This document shows, one piece after another, positions 12,179-23,960 of a stretch of DNA of 64,000 nt. This DNA is from Lepraria neglecta. Its lineage: Eukaryota > Ascomycota > Lecanoromycetes > Lecanorales > Stereocaulaceae. The notes under the pieces are model-generated. The model saw only the letters and a program-made list of their open reading frames with translations. It did not search any database and had not been told where the DNA came from. Position 1 is the stretch's first letter. Each line of letters starts with the position of its first letter. The stretch lies in the NCBI GenBank assembly GCA_033220425.1, contig CM065650.1:620001-684000 (forward strand), in the 5' to 3' direction. The position numbers and the translations under genes were made by a program.

Positions 12179-14903
12179 ATGCCTAGAAACACTGAAGCCT
12201 TGGGGAGATATGTGAAGGCACGCGAGGCTGCTGCCAAGGTCAGGCGAGATAATATGAGGGCAAGTATCGCTGCTGCTCTCGACCTACATTACGATCCCAA
12301 TTCGGGTAAGGCGTATACCAGCCGAGTACAGGTAGGCTCCCTGTAGGTCAGCTTTATTGCACTGTTTAATCAGATCATAGTTCCCGCCATTATATCATGA
12401 CGAACCGCCTCGGTATAACAGGCGTAAAACAGAAGACGACGGAGAGAGTATCCAACACAAATCCCAAAAGGTATCAAACTTTCGCAAAACCCTCTCAAGG
12501 TTTACATGACTGACAAAGGCACCAAGACCGAGACTGGAAAGATGCCTGTGCATAAAGACCCGAAGCCACGACTGTCAAGACTCACCGCAGGTAACCAAGA
12601 GCACGTGGAAAATATGAGGGCAGGGAGAAAGCCCGGCGAGCCTGTAGGTGTTGCCATTCTCCAAGAGAAAAGTTGTCAACTGACCGTTGTGTCGTATAGT
12701 ACCGAGGAAGTATGCGTCCCGCTGAGTCTGCCCAACCTCCTCTGAAAGAGGAAAAACACAACATCCATAGCAATCTAAATCCTACGAAGAAAGGGCAAAC
12801 TTCTCGCACACCTGCAGGCGTAAGTACTCCAGATCCTCTGTAGATGGTGTTTGCTGAAGACAAGTAGTCGCCTGTGGGCAAGCTTTCTAACAAAGTGCAC
12901 AAAGCCTTGGATGAACAACTGGCTCGCTCCCGGCATGAGGCCGCTGTGAACACGCAGCCCGTGGCGAACACTCAGCCCGGGTCGTCCGCTCAGAGGCGGA
13001 AGTTGGAAGACGACCAGGATGAAGCTGCATTCCAGGATGGTCATATGGGGAACAAAACATCCGCATCTCCAGCCAAGAAGCTAAAGTTGGAGAACGACGA
13101 ATTGGACGACTACGGTGATGAGCCTATCAACACCACACAGCCTGCATTGGGCAATAAAATTGCGTCCTTGGCCAAGAAGCGCAAGCTGGAGGACGACGCA
13201 GGAGAAGATGAGCCTTTGGCAGGCAGCGCAACAGCGTCCTCAGCAAAGAAGGTGAAGCTGGAAGAGGAGCGTGAGGACGATCCGGCAGAGCAACGAAAGG
13301 TAATCAGCCTCTTGAGTGCAGGTTTGCAGTGGCTGACTGATAACCCGAAGACTGAGACATTTACGGAAATTTTCCAAGTGAAAATTAAGCCAGCCAGAAC
13401 AAATAATCTGAATCGAGCAGCGAAACGACCGCGCTCGTTGGGCGGAACGGGCAAGGATTGTCCACATCTTGGCCGCGTAAGTGTGTTCATCATCCTGGAC
13501 TGCTGGCCGCTAACCATGCTGAAGGACTCGAAGATCACACAGGAGGTAATAATAGAGACGTATTCACCGCGCAACAAGGGTGGCAAGCCCCCGACTCGAA
13601 GGACTTCACCCAATTCCAGCCCTTCCAATGGACAGACTCAGGGACAAGCAGAAGAGTCTAAGGGTACAAGAAACGGTCTGTCACCACTGAAACCATTGGG
13701 TATCCGGAACTTCCACTTCGCTTGTTATGCGAACACCACCGTACACGCTCTAGCTAGGAGTCCAGAATTCGACGAACACTATCGAGCCGTTGCTGCAGCT
13801 CACGAGACGGCTCCAGAAGTGGCGGCGTTTGTTGCTGCTAACGCGGTAGAATTTGAGAGGCCAGGAAAAGTCACAAGGTCCACACGTGACAGGAGGAAAG
13901 CCTTGAAAAAGCTCTTGGAGAAGCATAAGGAGGCCATGTGAGCAATTTTCTGAAATAGCGCTTCCGAAGCTGACGGTATTGTACCTGCTTGGGTGCTTAT
14001 CTCGGCGACCTTCTGGAGAAGCTGCACTCTGGAAGGGAGACGGGCAAGACTCCCTCATCCTTCCTATTTTTACAGGCATGCGCGACCGTGTTGGAGCATA
14101 ACGGAGATGAGCCATTCAATGGCGAGGGGGCCGAGGAGTGTCGTGCGTTCTTGGAAAAGCTCCTTGAGCGCCTTGAAATTGAGGAATTCAAGGCTCGAAC
14201 CAAGGATCGTGAGAAGCCTTACCTGATGTGCACGCTCTTTGGAGTGAAGTCGTCGCAGGTAGTGAGTAGCATCGAGGTCATTAGTTTGTATATGCGCTGA
14301 TCGCTATCTAGATGAGATGTTCCCACTGTTGCATCAGCCTAGACTCCACGGTGGAGCACACATTCTGCCTCGAAGTCGAGATCCCAAAGGATAAGAAGAC
14401 AGCGTGCATGACAGACTGCTTGGCGAAATACTCCGATCCCGTTACTGTGGAATGGCGTTGCACTAGTTGCGGGAAGACCGACAGCACAACCAAGTCTCTG
14501 CATCTCACGGAGGTGGCTCACTACACCTTCATCAATATCGTGCGTTGTTTTCAAGACATTTACGGCAACCACAAGAAAGATATGACTCCTGTCACACTCC
14601 CAGAATCAAGTCGGATGGAACTGGACACCAAAGAAGGGGTTGTGCCGTTCCAACTAATTGCCGACATGACTCATCACGGTGCAAGATAAGGCTATCAGAA
14701 GATCCCTTTTGAGCGTGGGCACACGGAAGACTAGTATCGAAACCGGACACTGGACCGCTTCTTGCGTTGTGAATAACCAGTGGTGGCTCTTTGAGGACGC
14801 AAAAGTACGCAACCTAGGGAGCGTCCACAAGCCTTTTCGGCGTCAGGGAAGCACACTCGGCGTCATCCTCTTGAAAAAGCGACCACTGATAGCATGCTTT
14901 TGA
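12179..14903 (+). pseudogene. Diverged ubiquitin-specific protease (USP) homologue, frameshifted near its C-terminus
   Basis: USP enzymes remove ubiquitin with a Cys-His pair. Eight exons fit in phase: 12179-12331, 12381-12447, 12519-12643, 12700-12819, 12868-13476, 13525-13937, 14036-14258 and 14312 onward. The disordered N-terminus holds three copies of a nuclear-signal-like unit (AKKLKLENDE, AKKRKLEDDA, AKKVKLEEER). The Cys box is LGIRNFHFACYANTTVHAL. A FLEKLLERLEIEEF segment corresponds to the family DAxEF region, and CSHC...CTSC forms the zinc finger. The His box is ETGHWTASCVVNNQWWLFED. The exon holding FQLIADMTHHG hits a stop at 14687-14689, and the His box resumes in another frame. 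No GT...AG intron repairs this. The exon 6-7 junction is also uncertain, because a family-like LGAYLGDLLEKL stretch falls inside the assumed intron. It is a pseudogene or carries a one-base sequence error. Confidence 0.65.
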
Positions 14904-15073
14904 TGGCTAGCGATGTTCTGGGGTCATTCAGCGGCCCTTGACCTCTATGGTGTGTTTCCAGCTTCCAAAATCACGGCTAGTCGGAGCTACTTTCCTCCGG
15001 GTCACGTGGTCATCCGTCTGTTGACTTCGCGTCTCCATTACTATTTTTCCCCGTCAACAATGTCACATTGCTC

Positions 15074-18000
15074 ATGGACTCGATTTTGGAAGGACTTAAT
15101 GCTGCTCAGCATGATGCAGTCATATCGCCAGCCAGCGTGCTACAAGTCCTGGCCCCACCAGGCAGCGGCAAAACAAAGACACTTACTTCTCGCGTCGCTT
15201 ACCTACTTCAATACCACCACTACAAACCATGGAACGTCATATGTCTTACTTTCACCATCAAGAGCTCGCGAGAGATGAAGGAGAGGATTGCGGAGCTTCT
15301 CGGCAACGGCATCGAATCGAGGTTAATCTTGGGCACATTCCACTCGGTCTGCCGTCGATACCTCGTCACCTACGGCCACCTGATTGGCATATGCAAGGGA
15401 TTTGGCATTGCAGACAGCTCCGACACTATAAGCATCATCAAGCGAATTATCAAACGCCTGGGGCTTACCATCGATCCTAAGAAAGCGCAGTCACGAATCT
15501 CAAATTTCAAGTCACGAGGAGTCACCCATGCCGAGTTGGGCCAGCAACAGGCGAAGAAAAAAGATGTGGAACAACAAGAATTTGTCACCGTCTTCGAGGC
15601 GTATGAGGACCAATTGGCCAAGTCGAATCTACTCGACTACGATGATCTTCTCCTGAGAAGTGTCGACCTACTGAGGCAACATCCTACATGCGTTTCGAAT
15701 GTGGAGGTGGTGTTGATCGATGAGTTTCAAGATACTAATCTGGTTCAATTCGACCTTATGCGGCTCTTTGCTGCAAAGCACAAGAGAATCACTACCGTGG
15801 GCGACCCAGACCAATCCATCTACGGTTGGCGATCTGCGGAGATCAAGAATCTAAAGAGGATGCAAAAACAATACCCAGATACATTGGTGATACATCTTGA
15901 AGAAAACTACCGCTCATCGGGAGCTATACTTCTGGCGGCACAGGAAATTATTGAGCAGGACGGATCGCGGCCATACAAATCCCTCCTACCCACACACTGT
16001 CCAGGCACTGTGCCTGTCCTTCGAAGGCTACCGTCAGCAGAGATCGAGGCTCAATGGATAGTCTCGGAAATACTCAGGGTCACTGGTCTGACTGGCAACC
16101 TTCTCATATACTCGGACTTCGCCATTCTCCTACGCTCCGCTTCGTTGTCACGACAGGTCGAATCAGCCATGGGTAAAGCGGGCATACCTTATCGGATGGT
16201 TGGTGGTCAAAGATTCTTTGATCGAGTGGAAATCAAAATACTTCTGGACTACCTTAGGGTGATAAGCCAGCCCCATAACAACGACGCTCTATCCCGCGTC
16301 CTCAATATACCTGCGAGGGGCGTGGGTGCAACAACGGCAAAGGGACTTCTGGAAGAAGCAGAGGTCAGGAGAGCCAGTCTGTGGATTCATATCCGTGATG
16401 CTATACAGGGGCATGGGAATGCATGGACCAAAATCTCAAAAGCCGCAGAGCAGGGAATTGGCTCATTCATCAACATCATCCTTACTTCCAGAAACAAATT
16501 CTTGGATGTCGTTCACCCTCAGTCACCAGAGGATCTCCTCCGATACATCATCAAGAAACTCGACTTCCAAACCTACCTTGAGAAGAACTATCCCAATGAC
16601 CACGAGACTCGATGGGCAAATGTTGAGGAGCTTGTTGCTCAAGCTGCAGAGTATCCTGTCCCAGGCAATGATGATTTCCTGGAAGAGCAAGGCGATGATC
16701 GTTTGCCAACTATCGAAGGCTTGAAACAAGAGATCGGCAACGCAACGGAGGAGGCGTTGTCGAAGTTCCTGGCCAACGTTGCGCTTGCAACAGAGCTTCA
16801 GCGAGAGGATGAAGAACCCGAAGACGGCAAACCCCAGTCGCAGGTCACCATCTCCACCATCCATGCCGCTAAGGGGCTAGAATGGCCAGTAGTGTTCGTC
16901 CCTGCGGCTTACGAAGGATGCATACCTCACTCTAGGGCAGAAGACACCGACGAAGAGCGTAGATTGCTGTACGTTGCAATGACTCGAGCACAAGCGTTGC
17001 TCTACATGAGCTGTCCGACAAAGAACTCACAGAGAGAGGGGACTACGCTTTCACCATTTCTTTCAACGAAAAATGTTGGCAAATCTCTCACCAACAAAGG
17101 GCCAACTATGGGTTCGAACACCGTAAACGACATTTCACGCATCTTAAGGCGGGGCTCTCCATTAGAGGCGGAGGTCGTCGAAGCCAGCAAGAGCTTGCAG
17201 AGCCGTGAAGACAATCTATGGCCTCTCAATGGCGAAGAAGACATCAAAGCGGTTCAGGCCAGATGGAGTAAATGGGATGCAGACGTGGGCAACGAGCACG
17301 TGGCCAAGCGACGGCGCATCAAAGATGGTGAAAATGTCGACTACGTCGTGGGAATCAGCTCTGCATGCTCGCTGAGTACCCTTAGGAATGCAACCACGAT
17401 GCAACGCAGCTCCACATTCTCTTGTAACGGAAGCAACGGATTTATCTCAGCGGCCTCCCAGCTTCAGCAAGTCGAACACGAGAAAGCCATGACTGCCAAG
17501 TCAAAAGCCTTGACTGGCGAGGGCAGAGGTCCGTTAAGTATGGTAGGCAGTAGGAAGTTGAGATCACAAGAAAACCAAGGCAATCTGATGAGTCTATGGG
17601 GCAAAAGTGGTAAATCCAACGCCAATGACTTGGCATCAGCCTCGTTGGGTATTTCACAAGAGGACCTGGACTACCACCAAGTAGTGAAAGCATCACTAGA
17701 AACTGCAGTCAAAAGATCGAACGATGGAAGTCACTTTGCGGCAAGAAAACCCCTTTCAGCAATACCACGACCGCTAGCAGCCCACCGACTGCCGGCCACC
17801 ATGAGCTCAACTCGACCGTATCTCACCACCGATGGAGCCGAACCTCCCAAAAAGCAATACGTCTTCCTTTCTAGCTCACCACCTCCTATTGAAGGGCTCT
17901 TGGAGGCGGCAGAAAAACAAAGCGAAGAGACGTTGCATACCGATGCTTCCGAAGCAGAGGGAAACACCAGGCCAGCCAAGACTTTCCATACGACCAGCGT

Positions 18001-18151
18001 CGCACAATTACAGACAATAGCAATGCCTCCCAAGAGGACGCTAGGGGTTCGACGAAGCATGAACGGGTGGGCGGCTCGGACAAATCATGGCTTTTCGGTA
18101 CCGAAAATGGCTGGGTCTAAGCCAAAAGAAAGTGAAGGAAGGATTTGGTAA
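15074..18151 (+). CDS. srs2: Srs2-like UvrD/Rep superfamily DNA helicase
   Basis: A 3'-5' SF1A helicase that strips Rad51 from ssDNA and limits recombination in the nucleus. It is one uninterrupted exon of 1025 residues, starting at the ATG giving MDSILEGLNAAQHDAV. The Q motif is NAAQHDAV, and Walker A (APPGSGKT) lies at residues 27-34. Further motifs in order are LGTFHSVCRRYL (Ia/Ib), VVLIDEFQDTN (II), TVGDPDQSIYGWR (III), LEENYRSS (IV), TISTIHAAKGLEWPVVFVP (V) and RLLYVAMTRAQ (VI). The C-terminal third, about 380 residues, is Ser/Lys-rich and weakly conserved. In yeast that part binds Rad51 and SUMO-PCNA. UvrD homologues other than Srs2 are uncommon in fungi, which supports the name. Confidence 0.93.
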   Translation: MDSILEGLNAAQHDAVISPASVLQVLAPPGSGKTKTLTSRVAYLLQYHHYKPWNVICLTFTIKSSREMKERIAELLGNGIESRLILGTFHSVCRRYLVTYGHLIGICKGFGIADSSDTISIIKRIIKRLGLTIDPKKAQSRISNFKSRGVTHAELGQQQAKKKDVEQQEFVTVFEAYEDQLAKSNLLDYDDLLLRSVDLLRQHPTCVSNVEVVLIDEFQDTNLVQFDLMRLFAAKHKRITTVGDPDQSIYGWRSAEIKNLKRMQKQYPDTLVIHLEENYRSSGAILLAAQEIIEQDGSRPYKSLLPTHCPGTVPVLRRLPSAEIEAQWIVSEILRVTGLTGNLLIYSDFAILLRSASLSRQVESAMGKAGIPYRMVGGQRFFDRVEIKILLDYLRVISQPHNNDALSRVLNIPARGVGATTAKGLLEEAEVRRASLWIHIRDAIQGHGNAWTKISKAAEQGIGSFINIILTSRNKFLDVVHPQSPEDLLRYIIKKLDFQTYLEKNYPNDHETRWANVEELVAQAAEYPVPGNDDFLEEQGDDRLPTIEGLKQEIGNATEEALSKFLANVALATELQREDEEPEDGKPQSQVTISTIHAAKGLEWPVVFVPAAYEGCIPHSRAEDTDEERRLLYVAMTRAQALLYMSCPTKNSQREGTTLSPFLSTKNVGKSLTNKGPTMGSNTVNDISRILRRGSPLEAEVVEASKSLQSREDNLWPLNGEEDIKAVQARWSKWDADVGNEHVAKRRRIKDGENVDYVVGISSACSLSTLRNATTMQRSSTFSCNGSNGFISAASQLQQVEHEKAMTAKSKALTGEGRGPLSMVGSRKLRSQENQGNLMSLWGKSGKSNANDLASASLGISQEDLDYHQVVKASLETAVKRSNDGSHFAARKPLSAIPRPLAAHRLPATMSSTRPYLTTDGAEPPKKQYVFLSSSPPPIEGLLEAAEKQSEETLHTDASEAEGNTRPAKTFHTTSVAQLQTIAMPPKRTLGVRRSMNGWAARTNHGFSVPKMAGSKPKESEGRIW

Positions 18152-19407
18152 GGGAAATTGATGGAATGGACAGCATGCATCAGGCAGGGCGTTTTGGTAG
18201 GGGGAAAGGTTGGATTGCATGTCCTTGCTCAAGTGCTGAGCAGGGAAAAGATAGGAGAAGTAGAACTGGGACAAGACGTTTTTTGTTTATGGAGTTATTT
18301 CATCATCTTTCGGACATTTCACAGGATCATGTTTCAACGAACACATAGTACGTTTCAATGGCTTCCAGGATACAGGATCACACGGCGCTATCTCATAGCA
18401 TTGACATGATACCCATGGATGCGCTACATACACACTCATCAAACTAATTCACTCAATCACCCCAATTTTTCTGAGCACTTACCCTTCGTGGATCAACCAA
18501 GGGTATTATTCCCTTTCCTCTTATACATCATCTCAGAGCTCTTCAACTCTTTCCAACTCCCACAACTCATGCTCACACCGCTCGATTTCAGACTCCCTGC
18601 CTTGGGCCCACTCTAATCGAATCAACATCGCCTTCACTCTTAGCATAATAAAGTATCAAAGAGTCATCAGCTTCTATTCGTCCTTGGATACCGCAGAATA
18701 TTGACGATTGAGCTCTACTTTTTTAGGTGCTTGGACCAGCAGCTGAAATAGCTCTTCTAGAGACTTGCCGAATAAAATTGGGGGTGTTGGATCGACGGGT
18801 GTCTGGGTCACAAGATTATGAGGGTTACCGAAGGGAAGGGTCTCTGTGGCTAGCCAGAAATGCTAGCCTGGGTCGTACTGGTCGGAGGCTCCTTATTCTA
18901 CTTTGGATAGGATGTTGTTTACTTTCTAGTATTGCAGGTCTTAATGATTGGGGCTTGAGTTGGATTGGGTGGCGTTTTGGCTTGACTTACGGAGAGAGAT
19001 ATTTAGCTGGTGAGGAAGAGAGCAAAGAAATCTGGGGTGTGGGACATTGTTGAGAAAATTGATGGTGGCGAGTTCGCCTTGGTTGCTGTGCTATGTCTGA
19101 GTCACGAACATAGTCTATCTTATTGAATAAGACCACCCTCATTACTTCATCCTCTTCCACTCTTCCTGGTCAGTATATGAACCAGATACATACCTGTCCT
19201 CTCTGACCTTCTAATAGGCCCATTCTACTAGCGTGATGCTAAATATAAAGTGCTTATCTCTTCGAATTCTGCGCTAATTCCTTCAGCCCTAGAGGGGCTG
19301 AGGCCTGCCTTGATCTTCAAAGCTCTTCTTTTCCAGCACTGTCCTTTGCAGAACACCTGAATCCCTAGACTCGGCTTTAGGGTCCACATGCGCCTACTAC
19401 TTGCAGG
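18152..19407. other. Intergenic region, boundary to the accessory region
   Basis: The AT-richer flank downstream of SRS2. The frames 18145-18616 and 18727-19053 have no recognisable domain. After this point, broken and lineage-specific genes become the rule. Confidence 0.5.
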
Positions 19408-22400
19408 ATGGATTCCAAATTGAAGCGAAGTCTTCGCGTCAGAAAAAGCGCAGACGACCCCTCAGCCTTACCTGGTCAAAATCAGGCTGCCCCTTCTAGC
19501 ACCGAAGGCAGCACCTCTCACTCTGGTGGTGACGGTCATAAGTCCTCTTCAACAGGGCAGACTGGAAAATATGGCATCACCGTGTGCTCGGACGGATCCA
19601 ATCCAATCGTCGAGTATGTCTTCTTCTTTGAGACTTCTCGGATTTTGACTAAAATTCGCAGCATCGTTTTCGTCCACGGCTTGACAGGCAACTCATATAA
19701 CACATGGTTTAACGCGGGACCGTCTCCAGTATACTGGCCGAAGGATCTCCTGAGCAAAGACCTGGTTAATGCTCGGATACTTACTTTCGGGTATGACGCC
19801 GATATAATCAATTTTTGGGGCCCGGCATCGAGGAACAGGATCGCTGACCACGCTGGGAACTTGCTTGGATGCTAAGTACGCCTGAGAGAGCGTACAAATG
19901 CTGTAAACGCCAATTTACTATATCATACATCAACCCTTGCTTACTTTGTGTGATGAGCTCACAAAATTGACAGGAAAATCGAAGAATCATATTTGTGGCC
20001 CACAGTCTGGGCGGACTTGTAGTTCAACAATCTCTCGCAATATCCTTGACTAGTGCTGAGAAGCACATCAGACCCGTCCAGGAGCGTACGGTGGGCATTG
20101 TGTTTATGGGAACACCTCATCATGGCTCTAATCTGGAAGCGTGGGCTAGCCTTGGTGTTGGAATGACTCAAATACTCAAGAGCCCAAACAAGGAACTACT
20201 TGCAGTCTTAGGTCCCGACTCTGAGATGCTGGCACACGTTCAGAGAGACTTTCACAGCCTGTTACGCAATCGGAAAGATCAAGGTTCAGAGATCTCCATG
20301 ACATGCTTTTTTGAGGAACTCCCGTATCCAATCGTGGGGGAGGTCAGTCGTCGAGGTCCGGCTAGAGCTCATGTGTTTAACATTCAGCAGGTCGTGCCCA
20401 AGCATTCAGCCATCATTGCCGGTTATGCGAGTTATGGCATTCATGCAAATCACAAAGTGAGTTTGCAGTTGTACCCTAGCGTCCAACAGGATTCCTAAAT
20501 TATCTCCACGATCTAGTCTATGGTAAGATTTCAAAGCGCCCAAGATCCGGGCTATGACGCTGTGCTTGGGGAAATTCAACGCTGGATGAAGAGCCTGGTT
20601 CTTCTTGAAGGTCCGGATAGGACATTAAGTGATATTGAAGCAGGTCAGGATGTTACTTGAAATTTAATAGCATCACGATAGAAAAAGATACTAAGATTTG
20701 CCCAGAACTTTTGCGCAGTCTCCACTTTGAGGATCTTCATAGTCGGGTGCATAATATTGCCGATCCAGTGGAGGCATCCTTCCAGTGGCTCTGGGATGAA
20801 GATGGCAAAACTGGATTCCTGGACTGGCTACGTTGTGGAAAAGGTTTATTCTGGATAACCGGAAAGCCAGGATCTGGCAAGTCGACTTTGATGAAGTCCA
20901 TTCTCAAAACTCCACGGCAAGCCGCAGAACAGTACTGCGCGCCCGGTTCTGAGACAAGAGACCCTTTAGGCAAGATGATCATCATCGCCCATTTCTTTGA
21001 CCACAATGGAAGTAACTTGGCGAGATCTGTGGGCGGTCTGTTACGGTCCCTGTTGCACCAGATTCTACTAGAGATACCATCGTCTTTTCGGGCAATCTTG
21101 CCTCGATATGAAGAGAAGAGATGCATCGAGAGTCAGGTTTCCTGGCACGAGGCCGAGCTAAAGGAAATCTTCCTGGCGATATTGAAGAGTACCTCGCAAA
21201 TAGCAATACTCATTCTTGTGGACGCCTTAGACGAATATGATGGAGACGACATGGATATAGCCGAGGTCATAACCCACATGGCGATTGACGCCTCAGCATC
21301 TCTAAAGCTCTGTGTAGCCAGTCGACCATATCCAGATTTCATGTATCAGTTCCAGCACACATCCAACTTCCGATTGGAAAAACACACATCAGGCGACATT
21401 CAAGCCTATGTTTCCAAAAGGTTCAATGCTGCAGTCTGGTCCGAGCTAGAACACAATATCCTTGTCCGAGATTTACTGAAAAAGGCCCAAGGCGTCTTTC
21501 TGTGGGTCAAGGTGGTCAGCAATGATATTCTTCGAGGCTACAGACGATTTGAGAATATCAAAAGACTTCGAGAAAGGCTTACCCACATGCCAACGGACCT
21601 CATGGATGTATATTTTAGAATCCTTGATTGCCTCGAAGAAAACGATCAAGAATTGGTCCGTAGAATATTGCTTGTCATTCAGCATGCGAAATCCTCACTA
21701 TGGATATGGGATCTTGATTACCTAGTAGCCCAGTCGTATGACCCGCCCAGACCTTGTGGTGCATTGTCTGAATCGAGGGTCATAGCGGTCTGCTATGGTC
21801 TTTTGGAGCTTGAAGGAGACCAAGATCCCCTCACCCCTAATCATAAATTCATACCAGCTCATGAGACTGTGAGTACTTTTACGGGATACCTTTGCCCTGA
21901 GTCCGCGTTGCCTCGGCCACTATCGTCACCTCAATTCCATGAATACCTCCTTCAAATATGTCTCTATTCGTGGATGATTCGAAATGATGTGGCACAAGGC
22001 ACCCTGATCCGACGTTGGTTCTCAAACAGAAAGACTCTCCTGAGCATCATGGACTATGCGATTCTAAGCTCTTCGCTTCCAATACAAGAAGCTAGAGTCA
22101 CGATAGGCGAGGATCAGAGCCAATTCCTACCACATTTGAGCACGTCTTTTCAGCTTTGGCTACTTTTTCTCCACCAGGGCCAAAAATCATACAAATACTA
22201 CAAGTCTCATGACTACGAACGCTATTTCTGGTCCTCTTCCGTTGAAGAGCGCTATCTCGCCATTCTCACTGGATCAGACATAGTTCAACGTAGCGAATAT
22301 GGTCATCGAGTACGCTTCGATAAATATTTCGAGCTTTTGGATATACGTAACAACCATGATCGGATTGACCTCTCCCAGTGGTCGGTTCATACTACTTCTG

Positions 22401-23059
22401 CTCCTGGCCTACATGACTCTGTAAGTGACCTTGACACTGCAAGGGCCGTCATCCTTCTGCATGAGTTATACCAGAACGGACATGATGTACAATTGCTTCA
22501 AGCTCTCTCGAGATGCCAGCCGAATGAGCTTGCAAGATACCCTGTTCCCGAGAGTGTGAAGTACGAATTCTGGAGGGACGCCATCCTCAGACGTGACATA
22601 CCCTTCGCAGATGTCCTTCTGCACAGTTTCTTCCCAACGGGCTTGAGCTCAGCCACTGTCATGATTGCTCTAAGTGATGCCGTTGAAAACATTTCTGAAT
22701 ATGATCGTCCAGGGGGTATTTCGCAGAAATGGCTCGAATTTGTTCTATCACCTGGCTTTTCCATCCACGTGGAGAAACAGAATTACGGTAGATTAGACCA
22801 GCAAATGCGGGCCTTTAATGAGAGCTATACACCACTTTGCCAAGTCCTACGCAAATGGTTACGCATAAGAGACTCGCGTTCAATTAACATTGAACAAAGG
22901 TGGATTATGCTTCTCTGGATTAAAGCATTGATGTTAGCCCTAGTCAACGCTGGCGTGGTACCAACTATCTACGACCGTGCACGTTCAAGAGGCTGCCCTG
23001 AGATTTGGACAGTAATCAAAGATCTACCATGGCGAAGACTCGATGGTGAGGTACGCTGA
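19408..23059 (+). pseudogene. Fungal NLR: alpha/beta-hydrolase plus NACHT, with one in-frame stop
   Basis: Fungal NOD-like receptors of this layout join a lipase-like trigger domain to a NACHT ATPase and act in non-self recognition and cell death. Exons 19408-19613, 19662-19902, 19974-20456, 20517-20643 and about 20688-23059 stay in frame, about 1,140 codons. A Ser-rich N-terminus leads to the hydrolase domain (IVFVHGLTGNSYNTW; nucleophile elbow VAHSLGGLVVQ; MGTPHHGS). The NACHT follows with P-loop GKPGSGKST and Walker B LILVDALDEYD. The C-terminal 500 residues show no clear ANK, TPR or WD repeat. The only lesion seen is TAA at 19873-19875, within NLLGC-stop-VRLRERTNA, where the family continues without a break. 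CAA to TAA would explain it. Readthrough or a sequence error is the alternative. Confidence 0.8.
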
Positions 23060-23960
23060 TTCCAGATGGCAGGACAACGGTCTGCCGCTGCTCAAGCGGT
23101 CTGCTCGATTTGGTCAATAAGATGAGGCAGCTCGTTGGGACAGCCCAGCTGCTGATCGCGGGAATCGGTATCGCGATGGGCGAGTACTTCACACCTCATT
23201 CTTTGGATCCGGGCGTCGGGAAAACAACGCTTTGTCATGATTAGACCAGCTAGCAATGATGTATACCATGGCACGCTCAAGGACGCGGAGATTCAACCAA
23301 CAATGATTGGTGTCGTGTGGTATCCGAAGCTCTTAGACTCCTGAGATGATCATCAAAAGAAAATCATTCTCTATATCCATAGAGGCGCATGCGTACTGGG
23401 AGACGGCCGAGACGCCAACACCGCATTTGGAGCAGGTGCACTCATCAAAAGCACGTCAGCTATGGTCTTTTGTCCACAATATCGACTCAGCTCTGGCCCC
23501 AAGGGACGCTTCCCAGCCGCTCTACAGGATGCTGTGACTGCGTATCAGTACCTACTTGGCCTGGGAATTGCAGCAACTAACATCACTTTATCTGGAGACT
23601 CCGCGGGAGGTCACATCATCATCGCATTGCTAAGATACTTCCATGACAACAACAAAATCCTATCATTACCATCAGCTGCGCTGCTTTAGAGTTCGTAGGT
23701 GGAGCTTGAGACTGATCCCAAATCCTTCGACCGCAACCGAAACATCAAGACCGATTTTGTCACGTCGGCAATTATGACTTGGGGGATTGAAAGATTCACA
23801 CCCTCTTTCATGCGCACATCTCACCCATACCTGACTCCTCGTGACAGTCCTTTCCTAACATCGGTACCTAAATTCCTGCAGCTGGGTGGCGGTGAAGTTC
23901 TATATGACGTTGGAGCCACATTCGTGGAAAACATCAAAGGTGCAAGGGAACAAGATTGAA
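23060..23960 (+). pseudogene. Alpha/beta hydrolase (esterase/lipase-like) pseudogene
   Basis: Fragments of a hormone-sensitive-lipase-like hydrolase are readable in order: DVYHGTLKDAEIQPTMIG, KIILYIHRGACVLGDG (oxyanion-hole HGG changed to HRG), FCPQYRLSS, ITLSGDSAGGHIIIALLR (catalytic Ser elbow GDSAG) and LTPRDSPFLTSVPKFLQL. The frame is broken by TGA at 23342-23344 and by two TAG codons, 23687-23689 and 23696-23698, in the motif that should read LLWSSWVE. Both TAGs are exact TGG-to-TAG changes. It starts directly after the NLR stop codon. It cannot make an intact enzyme. Confidence 0.8.

Noticed and set aside
13110-13628. 172-codon minus-strand frame under the USP-like gene
   Set aside because: Mirror of the Lys/Glu/Asp-rich repeats on the plus strand, which give Ser/Phe-rich antisense; no independent support.
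18727-19053. 108-codon frame upstream of the NLR
   Set aside because: One hydrophobic stretch but no signal-peptide start with ATG and no family resemblance.
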